From the NCBI GenBank assembly GCA_907163375.1, contig CAJQUW010001972.1, positions 1,030,001-1,094,000 of the forward strand: DNA of 64,000 nt, given 5' to 3'. The stretch comes from Prostheceraeus crozeri (taxonomy: Eukaryota; Platyhelminthes; Polycladida; Euryleptidae). Shown here piece by piece: positions 48,059-60,182 of the stretch; the stretch's first letter is position 1, and each line of letters starts with the position of its first letter. The translations under genes and the position numbers were made by a program. Under the pieces are notes generated by a model, which worked only from the letters and a program-made list of their open reading frames with translations, was not told where the DNA came from and made no database searches.

Positions 48059-49184
48059 GGATTTGGAGATAATGAACGACTTTCATAGAAAAATGATAGG
48101 TGAAATGTCGGCGGACTACTTACTCAGTAACAATAGACAACAGCCGTTTGTTGATGGAAATTTCAGTTGCTCGGTTATGCACCGATTGCTTACATCTTTG
48201 TCACGGACTGGAAGCCACCATCGTTTAGGTACCGTTGTCATGCCAACGGATGTCGCTACGCTCCATTGTTTTCAATCTCCATGGCCGATCTAGTCCTTTA
48301 TTATTACAGAGTGTCGGATTTTTGTGCTTCAAAATGTCTGTCTTAATTTCGAAGTCTGAATCAGCATGTTACTTGAGACGCTAGCATTTAGAATATGATG
48401 AAATCAATAGAAACAAAGAGGTAGTCTATGCCTACACATATTTAAAATGGAATTGAGAATTTTCCATTCATCAGAACTTCTTATTTTTCCACCCTTGCAA
48501 TTCCTTGATTGTTTAGGATACCAATCAAGGCTATTTGATTGGCAATGTTGCAATTAGCCTTAAGTAGGCTACGCATGAAAGAATCCAACCCCATGAAGTT
48601 ATGTAATTTTTACAAGTCAACTTTTCTTTGAAGTATTCTTTCTGGATTATATTAGTACGAGTATGCTGCATCAATTTTATACTAGAATAGCATTATCGCC
48701 CGAATATCGTTAAGAGGATGCGATGCGTGGTTTTCGAAAGCCATTTATGCTTGGGTGACGTAAGCCTATGTATACTTAGGTGCATGCAGTTTGACCAGTT
48801 TATATTTATGATACTTTACATTGTGAAGCATGTAGGCGGATAGATGCACTATAGACCGTCATTTGGATTATAGAGTGTACTTATAAATCGCCATTTTTCG
48901 ATGAAATAAAGTAGCATTATCATATTACCATTAAGGTCATATTACCACCATTTAATAACGCAAAAAGCTTTTCCGCAATTAGTTCGGCCTATTCACATTT
49001 CACTACTCATAGATTTTAGAATTTAAAATACAGTTCCTTATAAGACAACAGCTTGGGTGGATACAATGTTGCTGCATGCATTTACGAATACAATTATGCC
49101 ATGTGCTACCACTAAGTATAGCACAAAAGTCCTTAAAATTACTCTCAAAAGTGCTCAACAAGGAATTTTGAACATACGTATTTC
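48059..49184. other. no gene seen
   Basis: Mostly AT-rich. The + strand frame extending to 48293 over a slightly GC-richer patch has no recognised similarity. Confidence 0.4.
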
Positions 49185-49254
49185 TGCCTTTTAAATTGGC
49201 CCTCTCGCGGGCCAATACTTGTGGCCCCCTATCCCAACTTGGTTGCCCACCACT
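49185..49254 (-). mobile_element. hAT-like end (fragment)
   Basis: On the minus strand CAGTGGTGGGCAACCAAG (from 49254) followed by GGGGGCCAC and GGCCCGCGAGAGGGCC is typical of a hAT end with a GC-rich subterminal region. The opposite end was not found to the left. Confidence 0.5.
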
Positions 49255-50830
49255 GCTCTAGATTGTCAGAATTCTGCAGTAGGCCTATGGCTGCCAATGT
49301 TTGCAATTCGTATTATAAATAAATGCTTTCTTGACCACTGTTCAGCATGGCTCATATCATGATCTATGGCAGCAGCATAGAAATTGCTAGTAACTCAGAA
49401 CTCCACTCAGAATCAACTTCAGACACCGTAACAAGGAATTAATGGCTATGGGTAAGAGGGTCAGGTCATCCGCATTTCTAGAGTCTTGATGTTCTTTTGC
49501 TGTGTGTAATTAATTGACTTAGATACTTCTACCGCCGTCTTGGCTGTGGAAAAGATGTTTGCTCAACTTTCTTCAAAGAGCTCATCAAACATGATAACAC
49601 AAGTTATGATTTCTTTTTGTTTGGATTTGATTTGTGCTATGTGTGTTAAAGATTTTATTTAGGAGGAAAAATGAAAGTTGAATCACCATTAAGCTTTTCA
49701 CTAATTGACATACGATATCGAACAATAATCTATATTCTCGGAATTCTAATGAACGTAACTAAGAAATTGATGTATCATTATAACCTAAAACATCAACTTC
49801 CTTCATGACGGTAAACTTAACGAAGATTTGTTGGAATAGTGCGCAACGGAAAGCAAATCGCTATACAAGCACTTGTTAATGGTGAAGACCTTAACTTTTG
49901 TATCATTCATTTGAAGCTTATTTCCAATTTCAATGCTCCCTCATTAACACTCCTACAAGATGATGAGGGGCAGATAGGAGAGGAAGCATGCAGAAGATGC
50001 CAACTAATTTGTTCGCGAAGTTGCTCCCATATCGCTGCAACGGGATACAACTTTTTCACACGACGGTTAACTGACAAGGTTTATTAATACGCACGAAGTG
50101 ACCCAAATTTAGATGTCATGGTTTTGATGTGTTATTGCGAACAAAAATATTTGCTTGCAAAATCATAAGATATTTGTAATTTGTTTCAATTGATAATTTT
50201 GGCTGACAAATGATGTTTCAATTTTGCACACAACAATGATATGTGTACGTGTATAGCAACATGTGTGATGACTTGAGTTGTCAGAGTTAGTAGCAATATT
50301 GAAAGTGATTTGGGTACTCGTGTCACAGAATTGAAGTATTTTAGTGCATAAATTTTTGCCTACACATTAAGGTTGTCTGACAGTTTGATCCCATCATCAA
50401 TAGAAGACTTCCTGCTGCAAAAAATTTAGATAAAGTGTGTTTTCTTGGAGCTCAGCTAAGCTACTAACTTATCTGGTCCTCGCATATTCAAAATGAAGAT
50501 AGATCACAGAATTAGATTGCTTAAGCTTATCAATGTACTAGAAGTGCAAACTGATTAAAAGCGATGGCACATGGACGAACTTAGTAAGTGGGCAAAAAGA
50601 AATAACACCTAGCAAAGATAGGAAAAATTTCGCTCATCGCTTGCTCCAATCACCACGATTCCTTAAGATTCGAAGAATTCGGACAATTGTGCGCACGTTT
50701 TGTCGATATAACAGTTGTTGGTCCTTCCGATCAGTATTTAAAAAGTTAGCAGGCTCACAAAAAGCGTTCACATACTCTCTAGAGAACTTGATATGGCATG
50801 CGTCTCTTTAACTGTGTGATCTTGCAATTA
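49255..50830. other. no gene seen
   Basis: AT-rich sequence with short unassigned open frames. Confidence 0.45.
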
Positions 50831-51553
50831 TAGTCGGCAGCCAGAGCTAGTTTCTGCAGGGCCGAAAATGAGACTTTCACAAAATGATGCACACCCTTTG
50901 CCTATCTACTACTTTGTCTACTGCGCGTCTGCCGAGTTCTAGCTTGCTCTTGCTCTTGTCAAGCATGATCAAAGAAAGAACATGTAGTCCAATGAGAAGT
51001 GGATTGCAGTTACTTGCAAAAATGAATTTTTCTATGTTTTCTATGAAAAAACGAAAAGCACTAAGGCCAGAGTGTCATAAATTTGACATGGAATGGCTTC
51101 AAGTCATTTCCTATTATGTTCATGCATCCCTGTCTATGAAGCTAAACACATTCAAATTTGGCATGCCTCCTAATGTCGGTAAACACAAGCATTTGAGCAA
51201 TTCAATCCACATTTAACCATTTTCTCGTAAATATTGCCGATCAGAAACACACTAACAATACATGCACGTCATAGGAAATGATGTGAAAGGCATTCCATGT
51301 CAAAACTTATAGCTCCAGACTTAGTATTTTTAACTTGATAAGCGAAAACATAGATAATTTTATTTAAACACAAACTGCACTCTGCGTCCCATTTGTATAA
51401 CATGGGTTTTTCTTTGATCCTGGCTGACAAGAGGATGAACCAGGTGAAACTTGACAGACGCGCAGAGTAGTAGTATACATCATTCATGTACATTATTCTG
51501 TGAAAGTCTCATTTTCGGCTTCGTTCCCTGCAGAAACTTGCTGTGACTGCCGG
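50831..51553. repeat. TAGTCCGG fold-back element, copy C
   Basis: Left end TAGTCGGCAGCCAGAGC and right end CTGTGACTGCCGG are inverted. Arms share TTTCTGCAGGG, GAGACTTTCACA, CTGCGCGTCTGCCGAGTT and CATTTCCTAT words in mirror order, with a unique centre at about 51115-51270. It is the most complete of the A/B/C family and fixes their layout. The open frames 50884-51216 (+) and 51269-51493 (-) are arm sequence and not genes. Confidence 0.87.
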
Positions 51554-51727
51554 AATATCAACAGCCACTGAACCTTCGCACATTTCGGTGTGTCTAATGC
51601 TGAGCTGACTGTACATTGTTCGATATGTATGGTATTGGGTCAGCAGATTGTGACATTTCTTTTGCAAGCTACGATGCTTCCTTTCTAGATAAACAGAAGA
51701 AGACACATGTGACATAAATGAAGTGTG

Positions 51728-52100
51728 ATTTTTCAAAATGCGGCATTTCCATTTTTTGTCGAAGTTAAGCTATGCCTAGAATCATGATGCTTGAGGAATT
51801 CATTCTCCATACGACGTTCACGGCGTTTAGCCCAATTCGATTCCAACACGGCGGAATTGAGCTTCAAAGTTTTCGTTTTTTCAAAGCGCGACATATCCAA
51901 ATTATTTTCTGTTCTGATGTATAGAATACGGCTCCAAGGAAGACTCATACATGAATTATCACCTCGCATCACTTCAAGGTTAGCTAGAATCGTGTATAGT
52001 CAACCAGTGCTAAGGTAAAGGTACTGTACACTGTAACTTCGTTCTTTTTTCAAAACGCAACATATTCACTATTCCTTTTTTTCAAACCGCGACATATCCA
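51728..52100 (+). repeat. four copies of a TTTTTCAAA-CGCGACATATCC motif
   Basis: Related 20-24-base words occur at about 51728-51750 (TTTTTCAAAATGCGGCATTTCC), 51876-51899 (TTTTTTCAAAGCGCGACATA), 52045-52067 and 52076-52099. They are on one strand and irregularly spaced. Function unknown. Confidence 0.65.
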
Positions 52101-53558
52101 GAAGACTGTATTCTTATGTATTAAATGCTGCAGCTCCTATAATGTATCATTATATCATGGATTTTTAGGGCAGTAATATCAGACATAGGCGAGGCTGCGT
52201 TAGCATAACAGTACACTAGAATGGAAGTTTGATGTCTTGTCTACGTACAATTATGGTACATGGAAAAATCTATGGTTTGTAGATGAGATTCGATCTAAAA
52301 CATTATATGTCATAGTCAAACCATTTGCCAAGTTGGTTGTCGAAATTGTTGACAGGAAATCACAGGATCTTCATGAAGAGAATTTTAGTGAAATGGTGGT
52401 ATTGTATCATGTGAAATAGCCTACTATTCCATGGATTAATATACTGTGTCTATTTGCGCCAGTCATTGACAACCATTATGCAATTTTTCAACACTGGAAT
52501 ACGAATTAAAATTTGGTTCACAGACTCATATTGAAAGTGGTCGCTCTACTGGTTGGAAGAACATCTCAAGAATTCACAGATAAAATTTCTAATTATTGGA
52601 TAATTTCTCGGTCAAGCGGTTAAGAAACCTAGTGTTTTTCTGGAATAAGCACACTGAAAGCTTCTTTACCTACAATCATTTCTCAGATAAATAGAATGTC
52701 GATGGAACTTTTCAATTAATCATTAAATGACTTATGTGATATAATTTGATGATATATTGGCAGCTGATATTCGAATGCATGCAGAGATTTTGAAAATTGT
52801 TCAAATATAATGAACAGAGGCCCTTTACAGTAAAATAAATGCTCTAACATTTCTTAGCCTCTGATTTCAAGCTGGAGTAATGTATGCTCTGCAAATCGAC
52901 ATTACAAGTTGCACATGTGTCTGATTATACTCTTGATAGATTATAGGAGCGATATTTCAAAATGATGAATGTACAGAACGTCTTAGAGGATTTCTTTCTT
53001 TGTCATTCTGTCGCCGCAGTATTTTGAAATTCATTATCGCTTTTGTGTACATGATCTTTGGACATGGGGCAACAATCCAGATCACAAATTGGCTTGATGA
53101 ATATAAATGCCAATCAGAAGACTTGGAAACCAGCTCGTACAATTTGCATTTTGCCCCAACTAAGTTCCCTCGGCGTGTGCCATAATTTTCATGCAATTTC
53201 CATTCTAGGACTTTCTATGGTATTGTTAATTTCTATGTTTATGCCCGCAAAATCCATGATATAATGCTATTGTATGCAACTCTTGACAAGTCTATGAATA
53301 TTGCATTTATTGATCACTGTTAGTAACAGATATTGGAGAGATGAAGAAATCTTTGATTGAAGTGTATGAAAGTTTGCTCTCTCAATAGATTTTGATTCAT
53401 GAAAAGTTTGAAAGTCTATGAATGTTTGCAAATGTGAATAGATTTGAATTCAGATTTCTATCTAAAAATGATTTGAAATATCCATTCACCAATTCATTCA
53501 TTAATGGATTCTCAAGCTAAAGTGACGGACGACGGTTCATGGCTATCTTGCACGGTGA
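52101..53558. other. no gene seen
   Basis: AT-rich sequence with short unassigned open frames. Confidence 0.45.
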
Positions 53559-53870
53559 GAATTCTATGTGAAATTGGCGGGCGTATAATGGTGCATTATA
53601 TACCCTCCAATGCCGGGCAATAATGCATTTCAAACTCATTTCAATCATTTCTATGACTTCCAAAGCCATCGAGAGTGAAATACAATATATAGATACAGCC
53701 CTGTAGATGAGGGTGATAATGCAATACAGCCCGAGGGCAGCGCAGCTGCCAAGGGCTTGCATTATCACCCGATGTCTACGGGCTGTATCGATATTATTAT
53801 CCTCACTGCCATATTGCCCGCAAAAGTCCGTTCTATTTCAATGGACTGCCATATTGCCCGCTAGATATCA
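53559..53870. repeat. hairpin cluster upstream of recombinase relic
   Basis: Contains a small hairpin (GTATAATG gtg CATTATATAC, near 53574-53597), and a palindrome of about 115 bases (53687-53801) whose arms share GATACAGCCC, TGTAGATG, GGTGATAATGCAA and GGCAGC with their mirrors. Two direct copies of CTGCCATATTGCCCGC (53808 and 53846) follow. GCCGGGCAATAATGCA at 53610 is a further variant of the same word in mirror orientation. Probably one or two MITEs. Confidence 0.75.
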
Positions 53871-54000
53871 TGGCTATTATATGGTATTATTAAATTTCTA
53901 TACCTCACACGTCCATGGTATTTTGAATTCATTCCATTAAATAAGTAAGTACATAGAAGGTAGACGAGAAAGAGAAGAAAGAACAGAATAACGACTTAGA

Positions 54001-55330
54001 ATGCTCCATATCAATAACTTTGAACAAAGTATGATTTCTGGTGCTAGTACAGAAGAGTTACAATTTCTTCAAGATTTGTCCCCATTTATTGACCAAAAGG
54101 ATCAATGGAATCAATGGACAGGCCTGAAGAAAGATGATACCAACTTTTTGGACAGTCTATTAACAGATGTTGACTTGGATTTAGATGTCGAAATTCCAGA
54201 ATTTCATGATCTAGACGAAATCACAGTCCAATCGCTTGATGAAATGGAAAAGGACGAAGTTCCGAAATCGACTTCTTCCCAGACACTGTGTTACTCAACT
54301 AAATTCAAAGACTATCTGAATTCAAAAGGACTTCCAAATACCATCGAAAGCATGCCGTTGCGTTATCTTAGTCAGTATCTCAGATTATTCTATTTATCGT
54401 TAAAGAAAGATGACAACACTTACTATGCTCCAGCCACTCTCGGTTGCATACGAGCAGCTATCAATCGATACCTTACATCAGCCCCGTAGAATCGACAAAT
54501 AAATATCATGACAGACAGAGAATTCAAGCCTGCCAACAATTTGCTGTCTGCAATGGCTAGCAAGTATCTCAAATCTCCGGCGTCATGCAATGATAACAGC
54601 TACAAATCATTACCAAAAAAAGATCTAGAAGCACTTGGAACATATTTTGACAGATCAAACGCTAAAAAACTTCAAGAGGAAGTTTTTTTTCAATATTCTT
54701 TATCACAAGGGGTATCGTGGGAGAGAATGGATAAGAACATTAAAAATTTCAAATCTCAAAATTCACACGGACGAGTGCGGAATAGAATATGCGGATCTAG
54801 AGATACCAGCTTTCTCCAAAAATACAAAGGGCTCGGTTGTTGAAAAAAGCTATTCCAATAACAAGCAAAGCCTCATTTATTCAACACCTCAACAGAAAAA
54901 ACGTTGTCCAGTAGAAGCAATCAAATTTTATTTCTCAAAAATCCCTCCCAACGTTGAAGTATTATTTCCTCTCGAAAAGAAACATTTCAACTATTCCGAC
55001 AAATATTGGTACTATCCCAAACAAAACAAGTATTGGGTAAGAATACTCTTGGTAGCATGATGAAAACTATTTCCACCAACGCAAACATATCAAGACTTTA
55101 TACCAATCATTGTGTGAGAGCAACATGCGTCACCCAATTGGCAAATAAAGGATTTTCAATATCCGACAATATCCGAAATTCAAGCAGTAACTGGTCATAA
55201 AAGACAAGACAGTGTTCAGAGGTATATCAAACAAATTGAGTCAAGCAAAAAGCAAGAAATGTCAAACGCCTTGTCTGAAAGTATGTCAATACAAGAACAT
55301 GAACCTCAATATTGTGAACAGTCAAACAGA
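54001..55330 (+). pseudogene. Crypton-type tyrosine recombinase (DUF3504-like)
   Basis: The ATG at 54001 starts an acidic N-terminal region (residues 40-85 rich in Asp/Glu), followed by a core-binding helical domain: TKFKDYLNSKGLPNTIESMP, then RYLSQYLRLFYLSLK and CIRAAINRYL. After a TAG at 54487-54489 the same frame goes on (NRQINIMTDREFKPANNLLS). The catalytic half is spread over shifted frames: first arginine in GYRGREWIRTLKI, box II in TNHCVRATCVTQL (His and Arg both present), second histidine in VTGHKRQDS, and nucleophile tyrosine in VQRYIKQ. About four breaks in all, one of them next to a run of eight T. A second relic of the same broad family lies at 45838-47099, but the two differ enough to be separate lineages. 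Confidence 0.82.
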
Positions 55331-57533
55331 AATGTTAATATTTCTATAAATTAATAATTAATATTAATATAAATTAATAGAAATGTCAAACAGAAATCGG
55401 AAATCTATGGTCGATAAGCGCTTAGACTAATGTGATTCACGTGTAGACTTCACTTGCTAGGGTTAAGGTCAATACTCCCTTTTTAAGGCATTAAAGTTTG
55501 ACAGAATACTGTATGAGCGGAACAATATCATACTTCATGATCAACTGCAATTTCATTTTAAAGCTTAAGGCAGAATTTTGCATTTTATGAAAAGTTACAC
55601 AAATGGATATGTCGCGTTGTGAAAAATTACTCCTTAAATGCTTTCACGCCGATTGCACGATTTCCGCCGTTTAAAGACTATTTTGACATCAGATCAGTTT
55701 CTCTCTGCAAACATCCCCTTCGGCCGGCTTTAGAGCACGGTTCGTTAGCACATGTAAAGCTAGTTAGACATCTAAGCCCGCAGCTTGATGGACTTCAGAG
55801 AAGATATCATCGGATCATCTGTACCGACGTTTCATGTTATCCAATTCTAGTGGTCATTAGAACAGAGATCAATCTTTACATCAATTCACATAATTATGCG
55901 GAATCCTACTTATAGCACTTTTCAAATAGTGCTACTAATTCCGAACACAACATGCGCCTACTTATAAGGCGAGAAAATTTGATTGCTTTGATATGCTTGA
56001 TCATTTTGGAATTTTTGGATGGGGTCGGATTTTCATAGTGACATTGAAAGTCGGATTCAATATTCATGACATCATTTGGAATCCGATTGGATTTTCATAA
56101 GTACATTTTCACACTTTAGGTGCCAAGCTTTCCGCTACCCTTAAGTTGTGTAATCTACAGAAAACAAACCGTGCCAATAAAATGTTGGCGTCAAATAATT
56201 TTGAATGAAATACGATCATAACACAGAGATAGTTTTTCTAGGGATTTTCTGCAGTGTTAGTCAATATGACATAATATTCTTGATTACCGAGTTCTCATGT
56301 TACATTCTGCATATCCAGTCTACAACTTGTCATTCAAATTTACGTCGCAGGATTTATGCTTTCCACAGTCTAAATATTGAAAAGAAAATTATTCAACATT
56401 CTCTCGTATCACGTCAGCTTGATTTGCGGTGTAACAAGGAAGGTAAATGAACACATTGGATTTTCATGATTCCACATTGACTCTATTTTCTGAAAAAACA
56501 AATAAGCGGCAACATGTGCATGATGCATATGGATCTGCTAGGATACACGCGGATGCACATATCCGAATACAAGTGCACATGATGAGAGACATGACTCTCC
56601 ACACGAAAGTATCAGTTTATCTCTGTCAGCCATGCGCAAACTTCCCTGTTCTTGGCTTTTTATCAGCACTCCCTCACTTCTTATTGATGTGACTTTCTAT
56701 TTAAAGCGCATTTCAAAAACTCAAATATGTCACTAATCTATATCACAATAGTTCAGTCTTAAGATTTAGAATGATTGTTACAAATTTATTTCGTCAGTGG
56801 TCGTCTAGTGCCACAGATCTAATAATAGGAGTAGATGACGAGGCAACGCGAAGGCGTGAAGCATGTTTACGTTATCGCACTGCTCCGAAGTAAAGGCAAC
56901 AAACAGCGCCGTCAACGCTTTGGCGATAGGAAGAGACAAAGGATTGATTACACTTACAGGGCGGAATTCATTTCAAAGTTCTCCGTCGACCTTTGACAAA
57001 TGATTAGTGATGTATATACATGTATACCGGTATATATAGCGAATGTGTGTGCTGTGACATTTTAATGAAAAATTATAAAACATGGCAAACAAAATGAGAA
57101 AAGCGCAAAACAAAATAGTTTTATCAAGAAGATGAGGCAAAAATTTCAAGAAGATAGCAGCCAATAATTTAAAACACATTAATAAAGAGGAGTTTATTTT
57201 TCAAAAATTACGCAAAAATCAGTGTGATGGTTCATTTATAAACATGTCATTTTTGTACGTGAAGCCGCTATTAAATAATGTTAGGACTATATAAAAAATA
57301 CATGGTCATCACATGCAACAAGTAAAAAACACTGCAAAAGAGAAGAATAGATTATTTCTTCTAAAAACAGAACTGCGCTTTTCGCTTGCTGCCTAGATTG
57401 TGTGTTGAAGAAAAAAGTTTTTCTCTCAAATAACAGCTCCGTAACCGAGACTGAGTAGTTTTTCCGTAAATCGTAAGAATCACATCATACAAACGGATCA
57501 ATTAAGATGGTCAGATCCACTTCACTTCCACAA
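55331..57533. other. no gene seen
   Basis: Starts with a small AT-rich inverted stretch and a direct repeat of GTCAAACAGAAAT (55321 and 55385). The open frame 55619-55915 (98 residues) and a GC-richer patch at 56845-56940 are unassigned. Confidence 0.4.
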
Positions 57534-58331
57534 TCATTGTTCCATATATCGCGGGAAAATTGTGATCCTATCAACCTTTTGTAGCACAAGATTCTCAATT
57601 TTAATGTCAATATGTTTTTCCTTAGGCAAGAGTGAGACATCAGTCACACCTGGAAATATTGATCGGAAAATAGCTTCTGCAACGCAAACAACAGAAAATA
57701 CCCCATAACTTGGTGTCATCAAACCATCTTTCTGTTTCACAGCGAGAAATTGAGCAAAATTTAGAGATGTTGTCAAACAGAGCATCAATGCAGATGGTAC
57801 AATCAATTTTATCTTTCAGTTTCCCGAACTATGTATCCTGCGATGTAATATAGAACATTCCAACGCCAGTCAGAATTGAATTTCATGGAATATATCCAAG
57901 ACGAATATAGATTTTCACGATCCTGATTCCACAATTCGGATGGAATCAAGCTCAATGTCAGTAAAGGTTCCGCATTCTACAACGTTAGTATTGGAGGATG
58001 CTTTTATAAAATTATTCATTAAAATGCGATAGTCTGGGTACCCTTCGAATATCGCGAGAACAGCATCACGTTTAAGCACGCGAATTCGTCGAGCAACTGG
58101 CGTGATACAGCCTTTCTTTTTCGAATATGTAAGATCACTTTTAAAGTATTTTTCTGTGAAATGAGCAGCGCAAACAAATGATGACCTGGACGGATTAAAA
58201 TTTTTTCTTTTGTTGTTATTTAACCATTTCTGTGATAATGCTTTGTTTGATAAAGGAAAACGATGAAAAGAAATACTGGAAATCTTCGAAGAACGATTAG
58301 TACAGTGAGGCACACAACAAGACGTTACCAT
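57534..58331 (-). pseudogene. P-element/THAP9-like relic: THAP finger plus transposase C-terminus
   Basis: The frame 58331-57915 starts with a THAP zinc finger: Cys pair in CCVPHC, the aromatic SFHRFPLS block, and the C-x2-H pair in FVCAAHF, with the domain ending near residue 75. About 55 bases beyond its stop the minus strand reads WNVLYYIAGYIVRELKDKID, the AGY-x-VRKL signature of P-transposase C-termini, then CTICIDALF. After a frame change, the 57806-57534 frame gives FAQFLAVKQKDGLMTPSYGV and VAEAIFRSIF, the next conserved block. The whole RNase-H-like and GTP-binding middle is missing. So this is an internally deleted, non-autonomous P-like copy that retains the DNA-binding finger. I could not find 31-bp-type inverted ends. 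Confidence 0.78.
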
Positions 58332-58594
58332 GTTTAAACGAATGTAAAATCTGATGCCAACTGACCGATGTGGGCGTTATATATGAAATCTACATGCTTC
58401 ATTTTATTTCTCTTTCCGCACAGATTCCTTTGTGGGTCTGTGCAACACTTTACAATCATTTGCTTTCAGCTTCATGTCGTGCTTTTCCAATAAAAATTTA
58501 GGATCGGACGTAAACATTAAACACGCTGCCATTTCTTCGTCTGTCCGCAACCGTTCCGACACTTCGTCACTTATTATTAGATCTGTGTCTAGTG

Positions 58595-59558
58595 CAGTGT
58601 TTTCCGGATAATTCGACCCCTTCGGAACATACAAAAAATGGCGAATTAAGCATATTGACGAATTAACAGTACAAAACTATATTTCCGTAATCAGTATCTT
58701 CAAAACTCGTGTTTTTGTGCATCATGTATTCACAACTGATTCTTTCCCGTTAAATCACAGCAAAATACTTCCACAGTTCATGTCCATTGACGGAAAACGA
58801 CCCTTTCGGTGCATAGGTAAATGATCAAGATCTTAAATCTAAATTTGCATGAGCACTACACAAAATCTTGCATGAATTATTGAATTGAATTATCAAAAGC
58901 AATATCTGAAATTTAATTTTTCGTTTCTATTGGATGAAGCGTCGGTAAATTGTTGCAGTTAGCCTAATAATGCTCTTATGCCACAATGTTAATACATTCA
59001 TTGCAATAACAAAAGATCTTTGCGTGTTCCAAGCAATTGTTTTGCTACAAATGTTGAATATATGTTTTGTCTACCTGTCACTTCTACCAAAATTCTTTAC
59101 AAACTTCACAACAGTGTCTTTCTGCTTGAGCAACATGAGTTGAAGGATGCTTGACATTATATCCCAGGTCAAATTTGAAACGATAATGTTTTGCTTCATT
59201 CACAGATTTCCAAGCAGAAGGACAACACCATCCATAATTGTGGACATAAATAGACTGTGGCCCACGCTAAACAGTTTATTGACTTTATTTTTCTTTGTCG
59301 GTGGCATGACTCATTTTTCCGATAACGAGAATTTTGTTATAGCGCTAAAATGGGAATGTGTGCAATTTTTAGGTTTCTTGACGAATTTAGCGTTGAGATT
59401 GGTATGAAGACGTGCGAATTGGGGATGGAAAAAGTGACGAATTATGAATTAAAGGTTGCGAATTATCCGTACTTTTTACAATGTGCAACATATGTACTTA
59501 CTCGGGGAATAGGACATGTGGCGAATTAACCAGGTGGCGAATTATCCGGAAAACACTG
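58595..59558. mobile_element. CAGTG-ended DNA transposon, 964 bp, 5-bp target duplication
   Basis: Inverted ends CAGTGTTTTCCGGATAATTC (58595) and GAATTATCCGGAAAACACTG (ending 59558) match over 21 bases. TAGTG flanks both sides (58590-58594 and 59559-59563). Subterminal GCGAATTA/CGAATTA words recur at least seven times near the two ends, likely transposase binding sites. No transposase is recognisable; the 86-residue frame at 59147-59407 is unassigned. The end resembles pogo-type elements, but the flank is not a simple TA, so the superfamily stays open. Confidence 0.82.
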
Positions 59559-59970
59559 TAGTGCACATTTTCATTATTCAAGATCTTTTCCGCTTGTATG
59601 TGATATTCACAATCACAGGCGGATTTAGAAATTGCCGTTGTGGTTATGTTATTGTAAGTTGACCGCACATGAAAAACGAATATTTGCATGTATATAAAGT
59701 TGATATAATACTAGCTCAATGAAAGTAAGCTTTTATGGTTAATATCATAATTCATGGTTACATCGTAAGTATAAAGTGCGTGCAATATATTTTTTGGGCT
59801 TCATTATTTCACAATGTACGGTATGACATCTGAATGTAAAAGTGCAGGAGATGGTCAAAGTGTCTTTCGTAAGTAGTTGATTTGACACTTATTCATAAAC
59901 GTCCGCGTAACGCTCTAACTCACAGAATTAGATTCTTTAAGTAATTCAGCTTACAATAAGTGCAGACTAA

Positions 59971-60179
59971 ATGTCCATTCACACCGGATACGCCGCGGTG
60001 TGTCCTCACGCGACAGAATTTCGTTCAGAACTGGAACTTCAACGAACCTATGGGGCTGCTCATGCAGAGACGCGCGGGAACACGCTGCGTCCGGTGTGAA
60101 CAACCTCACAGGTTTACTAATGTTCTGAACGAAAAACCTGGACGCGTTAAGACGCGCCGCTTCCGGTGTGAAAGGACCT
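59971..60179. mobile_element. PIF/Harbinger-type MITE, 209 bp
   Basis: The ends ATGTCCATTCACACCGGA and, on the minus strand from 60179, AGGTCCTTTCACACCGGA are inverted. TAA borders both sides (59968-59970 and 60180-60182). The words CGTTCAGAAC and ACGCG mirror each other further in, and GAGACGCGCGGGA and CGTCCGGTGTGAA lie in the middle. Same family as the 1.8-kb element at 5871-7658. Confidence 0.88.
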
Positions 60180-60182
60180 TAA

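Noticed and set aside
50884-51493. Open frames of 110 and 74 residues
   Set aside because: They lie on the inverted arms of fold-back copy C and mirror one another.
58404-58634. 76-residue acidic minus-strand ORF upstream of the THAP relic
   Set aside because: Its first residues come from the inverted end of the 58595 element, and the remainder has no similarity that I recognise.
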